From positions 62,001 to 126,000 of the forward strand of contig NZ_AVGG01000017.1 in the NCBI RefSeq assembly GCF_000498535.1: a stretch of DNA of 64,000 bases. Reading direction: 5' to 3'. Both the position numbers and the translations under genes were made by a program. The notes under the pieces were generated by a model. The model saw nothing but the letters and a program-made list of their open reading frames with translations. It ran no database searches and was not told the DNA's origin. Below, piece after piece: positions 44,309 through 53,983 of the stretch (position 1 is the stretch's first letter; each line of letters begins with the position of its first letter). Source of the DNA: Flavobacterium limnosediminis JC2902 (lineage in GTDB: Bacteria; Bacteroidota; Bacteroidia; Flavobacteriales; Flavobacteriaceae).

Positions 44309-44681
44309 TTTCGCCTGGTTCTGTTGTGTAATCGTCGATATCTCTTCGGTCTTTTTTTGTAGGTCGACCTTGGCCTTTGGTACGATAATGTTCTTTTGAT
44401 AGTTTAAGCAGTTCCAAATGTTCAAAAGCTTCTGCCGGGGTTTCGTCTTTGCGGTAAATATCAACCAATTTAGGGCCTACACGATTTTGAGGAACGTCCA
44501 AAACGGTCAAAACATAGTTGATCTGGTCTTTTCGGAGTGTGATTTTATCTGTAGGAAAAACTTCTCTTGAAGGTTTGGCATCCTGTCCGTTCACGGTAAT
44601 ATGTCCTTTTTTACAGGCTTCGGTGGCGATACTTCGGGTTTTGTAATAGCGAACACACCACAGGTATTTATCGACTCTCAT
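44289..44681 (-). CDS. S4-domain RNA-binding protein (Hsp15-like)
   Basis: 130 aa. N-terminal S4 domain: MRVDKYLWCVRYYKTRSIATEACKKGHITVNGQDAKPSREV. The C-terminal third is basic to acidic (RTKGQGRPTKKDRRDIDDYTTE). Hsp15 binds 50S subunits carrying stalled nascent chains. Length fits. Upstream gene of a two-gene operon with the methyltransferase. Confidence 0.88.
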   Translation of the reverse strand: MRVDKYLWCVRYYKTRSIATEACKKGHITVNGQDAKPSREVFPTDKITLRKDQINYVLTVLDVPQNRVGPKLVDIYRKDETPAEAFEHLELLKLSKEHYRTKGQGRPTKKDRRDIDDYTTEPGENEEPTE

Positions 44682-44762
44682 GCGAATTCGTTAAAATCAG
44701 TGTTAATAGCACTACAAAAATAAATGAAAATTGTATCTTGCGGCCATTAAAATAAACTAATA

Positions 44763-45824
44763 ATGAATAGAATTTTTAAGATATTTAGTATTTTGACTCT
44801 TGGGGTACTTTTTACCGCCTGTCCTAAGGATGATGCTCCGGAGCCGGTTCCTGCAAGACCTCATGCCGATGTTTACCCTGAAGATCTGATTAAAATTGAG
44901 GATTATCTGAAATCACATTATGTTGAAATTACAGACGAAGATTTGGATGGTGAAGTGGATGTGGCGGATATGAAAATTGATTCATTGGATGATACACATA
45001 CGGTTTCCATTTGGGATCAGACCGAATATCCTTTGGAAAATAAAATTGTGAAACTTTACGGTGTTGACTTTAAAGTGTACTATCTGAAATTTGACGGAAA
45101 GGCCGATACAGATGCGGAAGGGGACAAACCTTGTGGTACTGATCGTGTACTTGTTTCATATAGAGGTAGTCTTTTGGATGGATATCAGTTTGATTACGCA
45201 CCTAATCCTGTCGAATTTAATCTGATTGATGTTGTCAAGGGATGGGAATATATTATGCCTCAATTTAGAGCCGGTTATTTTGATCCTGTAGGTGGTGATG
45301 GTACACTGAATCCGAGAAATTTCGGTTCCGGAGTGATGTTTTTACCTTCAGGTTTGGGTTATTATAGTGGTGGTTTCGGGAATATTCCAGCGTATGCGCC
45401 TCTTGTTTTTACCTTTAATTTGTTTGCGGTAACGCGTTTGGATCAGGATATTGATAAGATTGAAGATAGATACGAGTATGAGTTTAACGAAGATGGTAGT
45501 TTAATTGATACGGATGCAGACGGAATTCCGAATGTGTTTGATAATGATGATGATGGTGATGGTTATAAGACAATAAATGAAATTAAACATACTTATGTTG
45601 ATAACGGGGTTACTTATACGGTATATTATCCGTTTACTGGAGCTGCTGTAGATAATCCAGCTACACCATTTGTGGATGAGACACAAGGTATTCCCAGATG
45701 TTTTACGGGGCCAAACAGCACAGAGTCTCCTTTTTTACCAACATCTGTTCCGGCTGATTTTACCGAGCCAACCAGGTTAAGAAGACATTTAGATCGTAAT
45801 TGCAAACCGCCATTTGGAGGATAA
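44763..45824 (+). CDS. FKBP-type peptidyl-prolyl isomerase-like lipoprotein with Ca-binding repeat
   Basis: 353 aa lipoprotein (TLGVLFTAC then PKDDAPEP). The central part (residues ~115-225) reads as an FKBP domain (GTDRVLVSYRGSLLDGYQFD ... VKGWEYIMPQFRAG ... GNIPAYAPLVFTFNLFAV). It is followed by a thrombospondin-3-like Ca motif (DTDADGIPNVFDNDDDGDGYK) and a Pro-rich tail. Such lipoproteins (gliding-motility associated FKBPs) help fold outer-membrane or T9SS components. The order of strands is altered around 226-240, and catalytic activity was not assessed. Confidence 0.8.
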   Translation: MNRIFKIFSILTLGVLFTACPKDDAPEPVPARPHADVYPEDLIKIEDYLKSHYVEITDEDLDGEVDVADMKIDSLDDTHTVSIWDQTEYPLENKIVKLYGVDFKVYYLKFDGKADTDAEGDKPCGTDRVLVSYRGSLLDGYQFDYAPNPVEFNLIDVVKGWEYIMPQFRAGYFDPVGGDGTLNPRNFGSGVMFLPSGLGYYSGGFGNIPAYAPLVFTFNLFAVTRLDQDIDKIEDRYEYEFNEDGSLIDTDADGIPNVFDNDDDGDGYKTINEIKHTYVDNGVTYTVYYPFTGAAVDNPATPFVDETQGIPRCFTGPNSTESPFLPTSVPADFTEPTRLRRHLDRNCKPPFGG

Positions 45825-45840
45825 TAAAATAAGTTGATGT

Positions 45841-45879
45841 AAAAAATCCCGTCTAGTTGTTACTAGACGGGATTTTTTT
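45841..45879. terminator. bidirectional terminator
   Basis: AAATCCCGTCTAG / CTAGACGGGATTT with A and T tracts between the FKBP gene and the convergent transketolase genes. Confidence 0.85.
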
Positions 45880-45897
45880 ATGAGTAAAAGAGAAAGA

Positions 45898-46851
45898 TTA
45901 TTTTCTCTTCATTACTTTTTCTACAGCTTCCACAATCGCCTGATTGTTTAACTTGTATTTTTCCATTAACTGCTCAGGTGTTCCTGATTCACCGAAGCTG
46001 TCCTGAACCGCTACGAATTCCTGTGGTTTCGGATTGTTCAAAGCCAATGTTCTGGCAACGCTTTCCCCTAAACCGCCAAGGATGTTATGTTCTTCAGCCG
46101 TAACCACACAACCTGTTTTGGCAACCGATTTTAAAATCGCTTCTTCATCCAAAGGTTTGATGGTGTGTATGTTGATTACTTCGGCAGAAATACCTTTTGC
46201 TTCCAAAGCTTCTGCTGCAATTAACGCTTCCCAAACCAAGTGACCTGTAGCAATGATTGTAACATCAGTTCCTTCGTTTAACATAATCGCTTTTCCGATT
46301 ACGAAAGGCTCGTCTGCAGGAGTGAAATTAGGCACTACCGGACGACCGAAACGCAAATAAGCCGGACCGTGATGGTCTGCCAATGCTAAAGTGGCCGCTT
46401 TTGTCTGATTGTAATCACAAGTGTTGATAACGGTCATGCCTGGTAACATCTTCATTAATCCGATGTCTTCTAGGATTTGGTGTGTTGCACCGTCTTCTCC
46501 TAATGTTAATCCTGCGTGAGAAGCACAGATTTTTACGTTTTTATCAGAATACGCCACTGATTGACGAATCTGATCGTAAACTCTTCCGGTTGAAAAGTTA
46601 GCGAAAGTTCCTGTGAAAGGAATTTTACCTCCGATAGTTAAACCGGCTGCGATTCCGATCATGTTGGCTTCAGCAATTCCAATCTGGAAAAAACGCTCCG
46701 GGTGGTTCTTTTTGAATTCGTCAAATTTTAACGAACCGATAAGGTCGGCGCAAAGTGCTACCACGTTTTCGTTTTTCTGACCTAATTCGGTCATTCCCGC
46801 TCCAAATCCTGAACGGGTATCTTTACTTCCTGTATTTGTATATTTTTTCAT
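45898..46851 (-). CDS. transketolase, C-terminal subunit
   Basis: 317 aa. Corresponds to the pyrimidine-binding (Pyr) and C-terminal domains of transketolase: GFGAGMTELGQKN, EANMIGIAAGLTIGGKIPFTGTFANF, EDGATHQILEDIGLMK, and VTAEEHNILGGLGESVA. It pairs with the N-terminal subunit encoded just upstream to give an active enzyme. The catalytic Glu in the Pyr domain (IAEANMIG) is present. Confidence 0.92.
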   Translation of the reverse strand: MKKYTNTGSKDTRSGFGAGMTELGQKNENVVALCADLIGSLKFDEFKKNHPERFFQIGIAEANMIGIAAGLTIGGKIPFTGTFANFSTGRVYDQIRQSVAYSDKNVKICASHAGLTLGEDGATHQILEDIGLMKMLPGMTVINTCDYNQTKAATLALADHHGPAYLRFGRPVVPNFTPADEPFVIGKAIMLNEGTDVTIIATGHLVWEALIAAEALEAKGISAEVINIHTIKPLDEEAILKSVAKTGCVVTAEEHNILGGLGESVARTLALNNPKPQEFVAVQDSFGESGTPEQLMEKYKLNNQAIVEAVEKVMKRK

Positions 46852-46947
46852 TGTTTTCTTTTAAGGTTCTGAGCCACTAAGGCGCAAAGGCTCTAAGGTT
46901 TTGAAATCAGTAATCAAGCTGACTGAGTACTGCGACTGAATACTAAA
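46852..46947. repeat. spacer with flavobacterial dispersed repeat
   Basis: Contains TTCTGAGCCACTAAGGCGCA-type sequence (46866-46898), a motif often seen between flavobacterial genes, and a run of CTGA/ACTG motifs (46907-46945) like those at 23371, 18664 and 62870. Confidence 0.4.
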
Positions 46948-47799
46948 TTAATAGTCTATTTCGTCTTCAGAATAGTTTTGGCTTAAGGCAGTTGCCAATT
47001 GCTCGTCGTTTGGTGCTTTACCGTGCCAAGCGTGAGTATGCATCATGAAGTCTACACCATGTCCCATTTCGGTATGTAGCAAAATACAAACCGGTTTTCC
47101 TTTTCCTGAAAGTGCTTTGGCATGGTTTAATCCTGCGATAATGTCTTCAATATTGTTTCCTTCTTTGATTTCAACAACATCCCAGTCGAACGCTTCAAAT
47201 TTAGCTTTCACACTTCCCATGTTTAAAACTTCATCCGTTGTTCCGTCAATTTGCTTTCCGTTTAAATCGATAGTGGCAATTAAATTGTCAACTTTTTTAG
47301 CAGAAGCATACATGATAGCTTCCCAGTTTTGACCTTCCTGAAGTTCTCCGTCACCTAATAAAGCATAAACGGTATGGTTGTCATTATTAAGTTTTTTAGC
47401 CTGAGCAGCTCCGATAGCCACAGACAAACCTTGTCCTAATGAACCGGAAGCCATTCTCACACCTGGTAAACCTTCGTGGGTGGTTGGGTGACCTTGTAAT
47501 CTTGAATTCAATTTTCTGAAAGTAGCCAATTCCGAAACCGGAAAATAGCCGCTTCTTGCCAGAACGCTGTAGAAAACCGGAGAAATATGTCCGTTCGATA
47601 AGAAGAATAGGTCTTCTCCGATACCGTCCATGTCAAATCCCGGTTTACGTTCCATGATGTTTTGGTATAAAACCACTAAAAATTCGGTACAACCCAAAGA
47701 ACCTCCCGGGTGACCAGAATTTACAGCGTGTACCATACGAAGAATGTCTCTTCTTACCTGAATCGTTAAATTGCTTAATTGTTGTGTGTTACGCTTCAT
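46948..47799 (-). CDS. transketolase, N-terminal subunit
   Basis: 283 aa from the ATG at 47799 (MKRNTQQLSNLTIQVRRDILRMVHAVNSGHPGGSLGCTEF); the longer open frame starts in low-complexity AT-rich spacer. TPP-binding motif GDGELQEGQNWEA...NLIATIDLNGKQIDG. Split N- and C-terminal transketolases are common in Bacteroidetes. Uses TPP and Mg in pentose phosphate metabolism. Confidence 0.92.
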   Translation of the reverse strand: MKRNTQQLSNLTIQVRRDILRMVHAVNSGHPGGSLGCTEFLVVLYQNIMERKPGFDMDGIGEDLFFLSNGHISPVFYSVLARSGYFPVSELATFRKLNSRLQGHPTTHEGLPGVRMASGSLGQGLSVAIGAAQAKKLNNDNHTVYALLGDGELQEGQNWEAIMYASAKKVDNLIATIDLNGKQIDGTTDEVLNMGSVKAKFEAFDWDVVEIKEGNNIEDIIAGLNHAKALSGKGKPVCILLHTEMGHGVDFMMHTHAWHGKAPNDEQLATALSQNYSEDEIDY

Positions 47800-48012
47800 T
47801 TTGTGTGTAAAAGTTAAACTGGTGCAAAGATAATCAGATAATTGGAATTTTTGGTGATTTGATAATTTGATAATTTGGAAATTTGAATGTCCGATTATTT
47901 GATAATTCAATAGTTTTGCTGTTTGGGACTTATTTTTTGGAATTTGGAATTCAGAATTTCTTCAGGATGTTAATTAAATTCATAATTCATAATTCATAAC
48001 TGACAATTCTTT

Positions 48013-48020
48013 TATCTTTG
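48013..48020 (+). promoter_or_regulatory. -7 box of tgt
   Basis: TATCTTTG, full match to TAnnTTTG, 19 nt before the tgt ATG. Confidence 0.45.
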
Positions 48021-48039
48021 CCGATTGTAAAATGTATAT

Positions 48040-49170
48040 ATGAAGTTCGATTTATTAAAGAAAGACCCGCAAACAAAAGCGAGAGCCGGATCCATAACCA
48101 CGGATCACGGTGTAATTGAAACACCTATTTTCATGCCTGTGGGAACTGTTGCTTCCGTAAAAGGAGTGCATCAGAGAGAATTAAAAGACGATATTAATCC
48201 GGATATTATTCTGGGAAATACCTATCATTTATACCTACGTCCGCAAACGGATATTCTTGAAAAAGCGGGCGGATTACACAAGTTCATGAATTGGGACCGA
48301 AACATACTGACAGATTCCGGAGGGTATCAGGTATATTCGCTTTCTTCCAATAGAAAAATTAAGGAAGAAGGAGTGAAATTCAAATCCCATATCGATGGTT
48401 CGTATCACGTTTTTACGCCCGAAAATGTAATGGAAATCCAACGTACCATCGGGGCCGATATTATCATGGCCTTTGATGAGTGTACGCCGTATCCATGCGA
48501 TTATCGTTATGCGCAGAAATCCATGAAAATGACGCATCGCTGGTTAGACCGTTGTATCAATCATTTGGAGAAATTACCTTTCAAATACGGTTACGAACAA
48601 ACTTTTTTCCCGATTGTTCAGGGAAGTACATATAAAGACCTTCGTGCACAATCGGCGGAGTATATTGCCAATGCCGGCGCACAGGGAAATGCTATTGGCG
48701 GACTTTCAGTAGGGGAACCGGCAGAGGAAATGTATGCAATGACTGAAGTCGTTACGGCTATTCTTCCGGAAGACAAACCCCGTTATTTAATGGGGGTGGG
48801 AACTCCGGCCAACATACTTGAAAACATAGCTCTTGGAATCGATATGTTCGATTGTGTTATGCCTACCCGTAATGCAAGAAACGGAATGTTGTTCACCGCT
48901 AACGGAACCATCAATATCAAAAACAAAAAGTGGGAAGCTGATTTTTCACCTATCGATGAGATGGGCCACACTTTCGTGGATACCGAATACAGTAAAGCTT
49001 ATTTACGCCATTTATTTGCGGCCAACGAATATCTTGGGAAACAAATCGCCACGATACATAACCTAGGTTTTTACATGTGGTTGGTTCGCGAAGCAAGGAT
49101 GCATATTTTAGCCGGCGATTTCCGTGAATGGAAAGAAATGATGGTAAAAAACATGAGTCAGAGATTATAG
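48040..49170 (+). CDS. tgt: tRNA-guanine transglycosylase without zinc cysteines
   Basis: 376 aa. It exchanges G34 for preQ1 in tRNAs with GUN anticodons. The catalytic Asp pair and motifs are present (TDSGGYQVYSLS, GGLSVGEPAEEMY, FDCVMPTRNARNG). However the zinc site usual in bacterial TGT (a CxCxxC block about 25 residues after NARNG) is replaced by MGHTFVDTEYSK, while the last His (ATIHNLG) remains. The fold is otherwise complete. Promoter TATCTTTG lies at 48013-48020. Confidence 0.9.
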   Translation: MKFDLLKKDPQTKARAGSITTDHGVIETPIFMPVGTVASVKGVHQRELKDDINPDIILGNTYHLYLRPQTDILEKAGGLHKFMNWDRNILTDSGGYQVYSLSSNRKIKEEGVKFKSHIDGSYHVFTPENVMEIQRTIGADIIMAFDECTPYPCDYRYAQKSMKMTHRWLDRCINHLEKLPFKYGYEQTFFPIVQGSTYKDLRAQSAEYIANAGAQGNAIGGLSVGEPAEEMYAMTEVVTAILPEDKPRYLMGVGTPANILENIALGIDMFDCVMPTRNARNGMLFTANGTINIKNKKWEADFSPIDEMGHTFVDTEYSKAYLRHLFAANEYLGKQIATIHNLGFYMWLVREARMHILAGDFREWKEMMVKNMSQRL

Positions 49171-49249
49171 TTAGTCTGTTGGTTTGGTTATTTGTTGATT
49201 TGATCAGCAGATAACCAATTTAACGAATAACCGAATTAACCAAGGAAGA

Positions 49250-50326
49250 ATGAAAATAATCGATAAATACATTTTAAAACGCTATTTAGGGACTTTTACC
49301 GTAATGTTGCTGTTGTTTATTCCAATCGGAATTGTAATAGACGTTTCGGAAAAAGTTAATAAGATGATTGAAAACAAAGTTCCGTTTGTTGATGTCGCTA
49401 AATACTATCTGGATTTTACGGTTTATTTCGCCAACATGCTTTTTCCGATATTTCTGTTCTTATCGGTGATCTGGTTCACTTCCAAATTGGCTAATAATAC
49501 GGAGATTATTGCTATTCTGAGTTCCGGAATTTCATTTACACGTTTTCTAAGGCCTTATATTATAGGAGCTACCGCAGTTTCTTTGTTTGCTTTGGTGATG
49601 GCCTTTTTCTTAGTTCCCAATGCGAGTAAAGGCTATAATGATTTCCGATACACCTATCTGAAAAACAATCCGAAAGTAAGGGAGAATCTGGATGTTTACC
49701 GCCAAATCAGCAAAGACGAGTTTATCTATGTGAGTAATTTTAATTACCTGACAAAAATGGGCTTTAACTTCTCGCTGGAAAAATTTAAAGGCGATAAATT
49801 AGAGTATAAAATTACCGCAAACCGCATAAAATGGAATGAAGCCGACAGTACATATACCTTGTTCGGGTTCAAAAAAAGGATTGTAGGTGACTTGGACGAT
49901 AGGTTGATTAACAGCGATCAGCGAAAAATGAAACTGAATTTCGATATAGATGATTTAACACCGGTAGTTTATATCGCAGAAACGATGACTTTCGGAGAAT
50001 TGAGTAAATTCATTGAAAAAGAAAGGGCAAGGGGTTCGTCCAATATCAATACTTATGAGGTTGTAAAATATAAAAAATTTAGTTTACCGATTTCGGCTTT
50101 TATCCTGACAATTATTGCTGTAGCTGTATCAGCAATGAAAAGAAGAGGGGGAATGGGTGTTAACCTGGCCCTAGGAATCGCGCTGGCGTTTACCTTCATC
50201 TTCTTTGATAAAGTATTCGGAGTGTTAGCCGAAGCTTCAAGCATCCCACCGATAGTAGCAGTATGGTTACCCAATACCATTTTCGGAATCCTGGCAATTT
50301 ATTTACTGAGAAATGCAAAACGATAA
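49250..50326 (+). CDS. LptF/LptG-family permease
   Basis: 358 aa with six transmembrane helices, three at each end (for example YLGTFTVMLLLFIPIGIVIDV and AFILTIIAVAVSAM), and a periplasmic jellyroll domain (residues ~130-255). This is the inner-membrane part of the LPS/lipid export complex LptBFG. LptF and LptG are hard to separate. Overlaps the following transporter gene by 14 nt. Confidence 0.9.
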   Translation: MKIIDKYILKRYLGTFTVMLLLFIPIGIVIDVSEKVNKMIENKVPFVDVAKYYLDFTVYFANMLFPIFLFLSVIWFTSKLANNTEIIAILSSGISFTRFLRPYIIGATAVSLFALVMAFFLVPNASKGYNDFRYTYLKNNPKVRENLDVYRQISKDEFIYVSNFNYLTKMGFNFSLEKFKGDKLEYKITANRIKWNEADSTYTLFGFKKRIVGDLDDRLINSDQRKMKLNFDIDDLTPVVYIAETMTFGELSKFIEKERARGSSNINTYEVVKYKKFSLPISAFILTIIAVAVSAMKRRGGMGVNLALGIALAFTFIFFDKVFGVLAEASSIPPIVAVWLPNTIFGILAIYLLRNAKR

Positions 50327-51197
50327 GGTAAGGAGTTATTTTCATCTCCACTTCATTGTATTCATTTGGGGATTTACGGCGGTTTTAGGAAAACTGATTT
50401 CGCTTGATGCCCTGCCGTTGGTTTGGTATCGTATGGTGATTGCCGTTTTGATTATTTTCGCCTACGTAAAAATCAGAAAGACTCCCTTAGCACTGTCAAA
50501 GCGATTGCTGTACGGATTTATATTTTCCGGATTAGTGATTGCATTGCACTGGCTTACCTTCTTTCAGGCTATTAAAGTGTCGAATATATCAGTAACCCTG
50601 GCGTGTTTGTCTACCGGGGCTTTGTTCGCTTCAATTCTGGAGCCCATTTTTTACGGAAAAAAAGTAGTGATCTACGAAGTGCTGTTCGGATTATTGGTTG
50701 TTTTTGGTCTGGGAATCATATTTAAAGTAGAGGGTAATTACGTGGAAGGTATTTTGTTAGCATTAACTTCCGCTTTCTTATCCGCGCTTTTTTCTGTAAT
50801 TAACGGAAAGTACGCCCAGCATACTGATGCAGCGGTTATCACCTTTTATGAGCTTTTTGGTGGAATCGGATTTTTGTCTGTTTACTTGTTGTTTTCAGGC
50901 GGTTTTTCGAAAGCCTTTTTCCAGATTTCCGTTTCGGATTTACTGTGGTTGTTCGTTTTAGGATCGGTTTGTACGGCATATGCGTTTCTGGCTTCCGTCA
51001 AAGTGATGAAGTTCCTGACGCCGTATACCGTAATGTTAACCATTAATCTGGAACCGATTTACGGCATCATACTGGGGATTATGGTGTTTAGCGAAAGTGA
51101 AAAAATGAGTCCCGAGTTTTATATAGGTGCTTCCATCATATTGATAACCGTAATATTGAACGGAATCATAAAAAATTACAAGAAAGTTAAAAACTAA
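50313..51197 (+). CDS. EamA/DMT-superfamily transporter
   Basis: 294 aa, ten transmembrane helices in two five-helix repeats. EamA signatures: FIVFIWGFTAVLGKLISLDALPLVWYRM and FLTPYTVMLTINLEPIYGIILGIMVF. Probably exports small metabolites. Coupled to the LptF/G gene by overlap. Substrate unknown. Confidence 0.88.
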   Translation: MQNDKVRSYFHLHFIVFIWGFTAVLGKLISLDALPLVWYRMVIAVLIIFAYVKIRKTPLALSKRLLYGFIFSGLVIALHWLTFFQAIKVSNISVTLACLSTGALFASILEPIFYGKKVVIYEVLFGLLVVFGLGIIFKVEGNYVEGILLALTSAFLSALFSVINGKYAQHTDAAVITFYELFGGIGFLSVYLLFSGGFSKAFFQISVSDLLWLFVLGSVCTAYAFLASVKVMKFLTPYTVMLTINLEPIYGIILGIMVFSESEKMSPEFYIGASIILITVILNGIIKNYKKVKN

Positions 51198-51233
51198 TTA
51201 TGAAATAGTTTCTGCATTGTGAAATGAAAATTT

Positions 51234-51241
51234 TATCTTTG
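51234..51241 (+). promoter_or_regulatory. -7 box of accA
   Basis: TATCTTTG, full match to TAnnTTTG. It lies within the 5' extension of the accA open frame, which supports the start at 51275. Confidence 0.45.
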
Positions 51242-51274
51242 CCGTCCAAACTAAAGTCAAAAGAATCAAACAAA

Positions 51275-52228
51275 ATGGAATACTTAGATTTTGAACTTCC
51301 GATTAAAGAGCTTGAAGATCAATTGGATAAATGCCAGATTATAGGTCAGGAATCGGATGTAGATGTTTCCACAACCTGCAAGCAGATTGAGCAAAAACTG
51401 GAAGAAACTAAGAAAGAAATATATAAAAATCTTACAGCGTGGCAACGCGTTCAGTTGTCAAGACACCCAAACCGTCCTTATACGATGGATCACGTAAGAG
51501 CGTTGTGTGGTGAAACCTTCCTAGAGCTGTTTGGTGACAGAGGTGTGAAAGACGACAAAGCCATGATTGGCGGACTTGGAAAAATCAACGGGCAATCGTT
51601 TATGATTGTTGGTCAGCAAAAAGGATACAATACAAAAACGCGTCAGTTCCGTAATTTCGGAATGGCAAATCCTGAAGGATACCGTAAAGCGCTTCGTCTG
51701 ATGAAAATGGCGGAGAAATTCGGAATCCCGGTTCTTACTTTAATCGATACTCCGGGAGCTTATCCTGGTTTGGAAGCGGAAGAAAGAGGTCAGGGTGAAG
51801 CTATCGCACGTAACATCTTGGAAATGATCCGTCTTAAAGTGCCTATCGTTTCGGTAATTGTGGGTGAAGGAGCTTCCGGAGGTGCATTAGGAATTGGTGT
51901 TGGTGACAGAGTACTGATGATGGAAAACACTTGGTATTCCGTTATTTCTCCAGAATCATGTTCATCCATCCTTTGGAAAAGCTGGGAATACAAAGAACAA
52001 GCTGCCGAAGCATTGAAACTGACTTCTGCCGACATGAAAAGACAAAAATTAGTTGACGATATCATTCCTGAACCGCTTGGTGGCGCTCATTATGACAGAG
52101 AAACCACTTTTAAAACGGTTGAGAAATATGTTATGAAAGCTTTTAATGAGTTGAAAGACTTATCAACAGAAGAATTGATAGCGCAACGAATGGATAAATA
52201 CAGTAAAATGGGTGAATACAAAGAGTAA
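51275..52228 (+). CDS. accA: acetyl-CoA carboxylase carboxyltransferase subunit alpha
   Basis: 317 aa from the ATG at 51275. The open frame continues upstream to 51224 but contains the -7 box TATCTTTG at 51234-51241, so the earlier ATG is not used. Sequence hallmarks: [51 protein letters not shown] and [32 protein letters not shown]. It carries the acyl-transfer step of malonyl-CoA synthesis with AccD. Confidence 0.95.
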   Translation: MEYLDFELPIKELEDQLDKCQIIGQESDVDVSTTCKQIEQKLEETKKEIYKNLTAWQRVQLSRHPNRPYTMDHVRALCGETFLELFGDRGVKDDKAMIGGLGKINGQSFMIVGQQKGYNTKTRQFRNFGMANPEGYRKALRLMKMAEKFGIPVLTLIDTPGAYPGLEAEERGQGEAIARNILEMIRLKVPIVSVIVGEGASGGALGIGVGDRVLMMENTWYSVISPESCSSILWKSWEYKEQAAEALKLTSADMKRQKLVDDIIPEPLGGAHYDRETTFKTVEKYVMKAFNELKDLSTEELIAQRMDKYSKMGEYKE

Positions 52229-52251
52229 AACCACCAGTTTTCAATAGAATC

Positions 52252-52282
52252 ATCCGAAGCCTTGCTGCTTCGGATTTTTTTT
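52252..52282 (+). terminator. terminator after accA
   Basis: ATCCGAAGC / GCTTCGGAT hairpin with T-run. Confidence 0.85.
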
Positions 52283-52288
52283 GACTTA

Positions 52289-52333
52289 TTAACAACGAAA
52301 GCCAAGTTGTTAACAGTGTCTTATTAACAACTC
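52289..52333. repeat. TTATTAACAAC-type motif cluster upstream of dnaB
   Basis: Three copies of a TTATTAACAAC-type motif: TTATTAACAAC at 52289-52299, the inverted GTTGTTAAC at 52308-52316 and TTATTAACAAC at 52322-52332. A regulator- or DnaA-type site cluster is possible. Confidence 0.3.
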
Positions 52334-52371
52334 AAATTTAAATTTCAGTAAAACTTGGTTACCTTAGCAGC

Positions 52372-53916
52372 ATGGAAAACCTTAAGAATGTAAACCCTTA
52401 TAAAGTGGATAAAACCACGATCATCAATCTCGAAAAAGGGAAGTTGCCACCACAGGCACTGGACCTTGAAGAGGCGGTGATTGGCGCCATGATGATCGAC
52501 AAAAAAGGTGTTGACGAGGTTATCGATATTTTGAGCCCCGAATCCTTTTACAAAGACGCACACAGGTACATTTTTGAAGCCATTGTCCAACTGTTCAATG
52601 ACACGCAGCCGATTGACTTATTAACAGTTTCGGCCCAATTAAAAAAGAACGGAAAACTGGAATTGTCAGGTGGGGATTTTTACCTTATTCAACTTACCCA
52701 AAAGATTTCTTCTTCGGCCCACATTGAATTTCACTCCCGTATTATTCTTCAGAAATTCATTCAGCGAAGCCTGATCCGGATTTCATCGGAAATTATCGAG
52801 GAATCCTATGATGAAACCACCGATGTTTTCGATTTGTTAGACAAAGCCGAATCAAAATTATACGAAGTAACGCAGGGAAATATCAAACGTAGTTCGGAAA
52901 CCGCTCAAAGTTTGGTAATCCAGGCGAAAAAACGAATTGAAGAAATTGCCAATAAAGAAGGTCTGAGCGGAATCCCAACCGGCTTTCACGATTTGGATAA
53001 ATTAACTTCAGGTTGGCAGCCTTCCGATTTGATCATTATTGCGGCTCGTCCGGGTATGGGTAAAACCGCATTCGTATTATCGATGGCTCGTAATATGGCG
53101 ATTGATGCGGGTGCTCCGGTGGCCTTGTTCTCTCTGGAGATGTCCTCAGTTCAGTTAATTACGCGTTTGATTTCTTCGGAAACCGGTTTGTCTTCGGAAA
53201 AACTGCGTACCGGTAAACTGGAAAAACACGAATGGGAACAGCTTTCCATCAAAGTAAAAGACTTAGAAAAAGCGCCGTTATATATTGATGATACACCGTC
53301 GCTTTCCATTTTCGATTTACGTGCAAAAGCCCGTCGTTTGGCGTCTCAGTACGGAATCAAGATGATTGTAATCGACTACCTTCAGTTAATGACCGCCGGC
53401 GGAAACGGTAAAGGAGGCGGAAACCGTGAGCAGGAGATTTCAACGATTTCCCGAAACTTAAAAGCTCTGGCGAAAGAATTGTCCGTTCCTGTTATTGCAC
53501 TTTCGCAGTTATCGCGTGCCGTGGAAACCCGAGGAGCCAGTAAGCGTCCGTTGTTATCCGACTTACGTGAATCGGGTGCGATTGAGCAGGATGCCGATAT
53601 CGTATCGTTTATCTACCGACCGGAATATTATAAAATTGACGAATGGGATGACGAAGAGCGTTCTCCAACGCAAGGTCAGGCCGAATTCATCGTGGCAAAA
53701 CACCGTAACGGTGGATTGGACAACATCCGATTGAAATTTATCGGAAACCTGGGTAAATTCGACAATCTGGATGATCATCATTCTTCATTCGACGATTTGC
53801 CTTCCCGAATGAACATGGACGACAATCCGTTTATCACCAAAAACCTTCCTTCGGCCAATGAAGCTTTCGGAAGTAACATGAACAGTTTCGACGATGACAG
53901 CGATGTGCCGTTCTAA
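52372..53916 (+). CDS. dnaB: replicative DNA helicase DnaB
   Basis: 514 aa. N-terminal DnaB domain (residues ~20-125) and RecA-like C-terminal domain with Walker A RPGMGKTAF, Walker B MIVIDYLQLMTAGG and the arginine-finger region SDLRESGAIEQDADIVSFIYRPE. Hexameric 5'-3' helicase. The C-terminal acidic tail (SFDDDSDVPF) is typical of flavobacterial DnaB. Ends before a terminator; the accessory region follows. Confidence 0.95.
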   Translation: MENLKNVNPYKVDKTTIINLEKGKLPPQALDLEEAVIGAMMIDKKGVDEVIDILSPESFYKDAHRYIFEAIVQLFNDTQPIDLLTVSAQLKKNGKLELSGGDFYLIQLTQKISSSAHIEFHSRIILQKFIQRSLIRISSEIIEESYDETTDVFDLLDKAESKLYEVTQGNIKRSSETAQSLVIQAKKRIEEIANKEGLSGIPTGFHDLDKLTSGWQPSDLIIIAARPGMGKTAFVLSMARNMAIDAGAPVALFSLEMSSVQLITRLISSETGLSSEKLRTGKLEKHEWEQLSIKVKDLEKAPLYIDDTPSLSIFDLRAKARRLASQYGIKMIVIDYLQLMTAGGNGKGGGNREQEISTISRNLKALAKELSVPVIALSQLSRAVETRGASKRPLLSDLRESGAIEQDADIVSFIYRPEYYKIDEWDDEERSPTQGQAEFIVAKHRNGGLDNIRLKFIGNLGKFDNLDDHHSSFDDLPSRMNMDDNPFITKNLPSANEAFGSNMNSFDDDSDVPF

Positions 53917-53925
53917 ATAAAATTG

Positions 53926-53952
53926 AAGCCTGCTTTTTGCAGGCTTTTTTTA
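53926..53952 (+). terminator. terminator after dnaB
   Basis: AAGCCTGC / GCAGGCTT hairpin with T-run. Confidence 0.85.
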
Positions 53953-53983
53953 TGACCTTATTATTTAACAAAACAATCATTTT

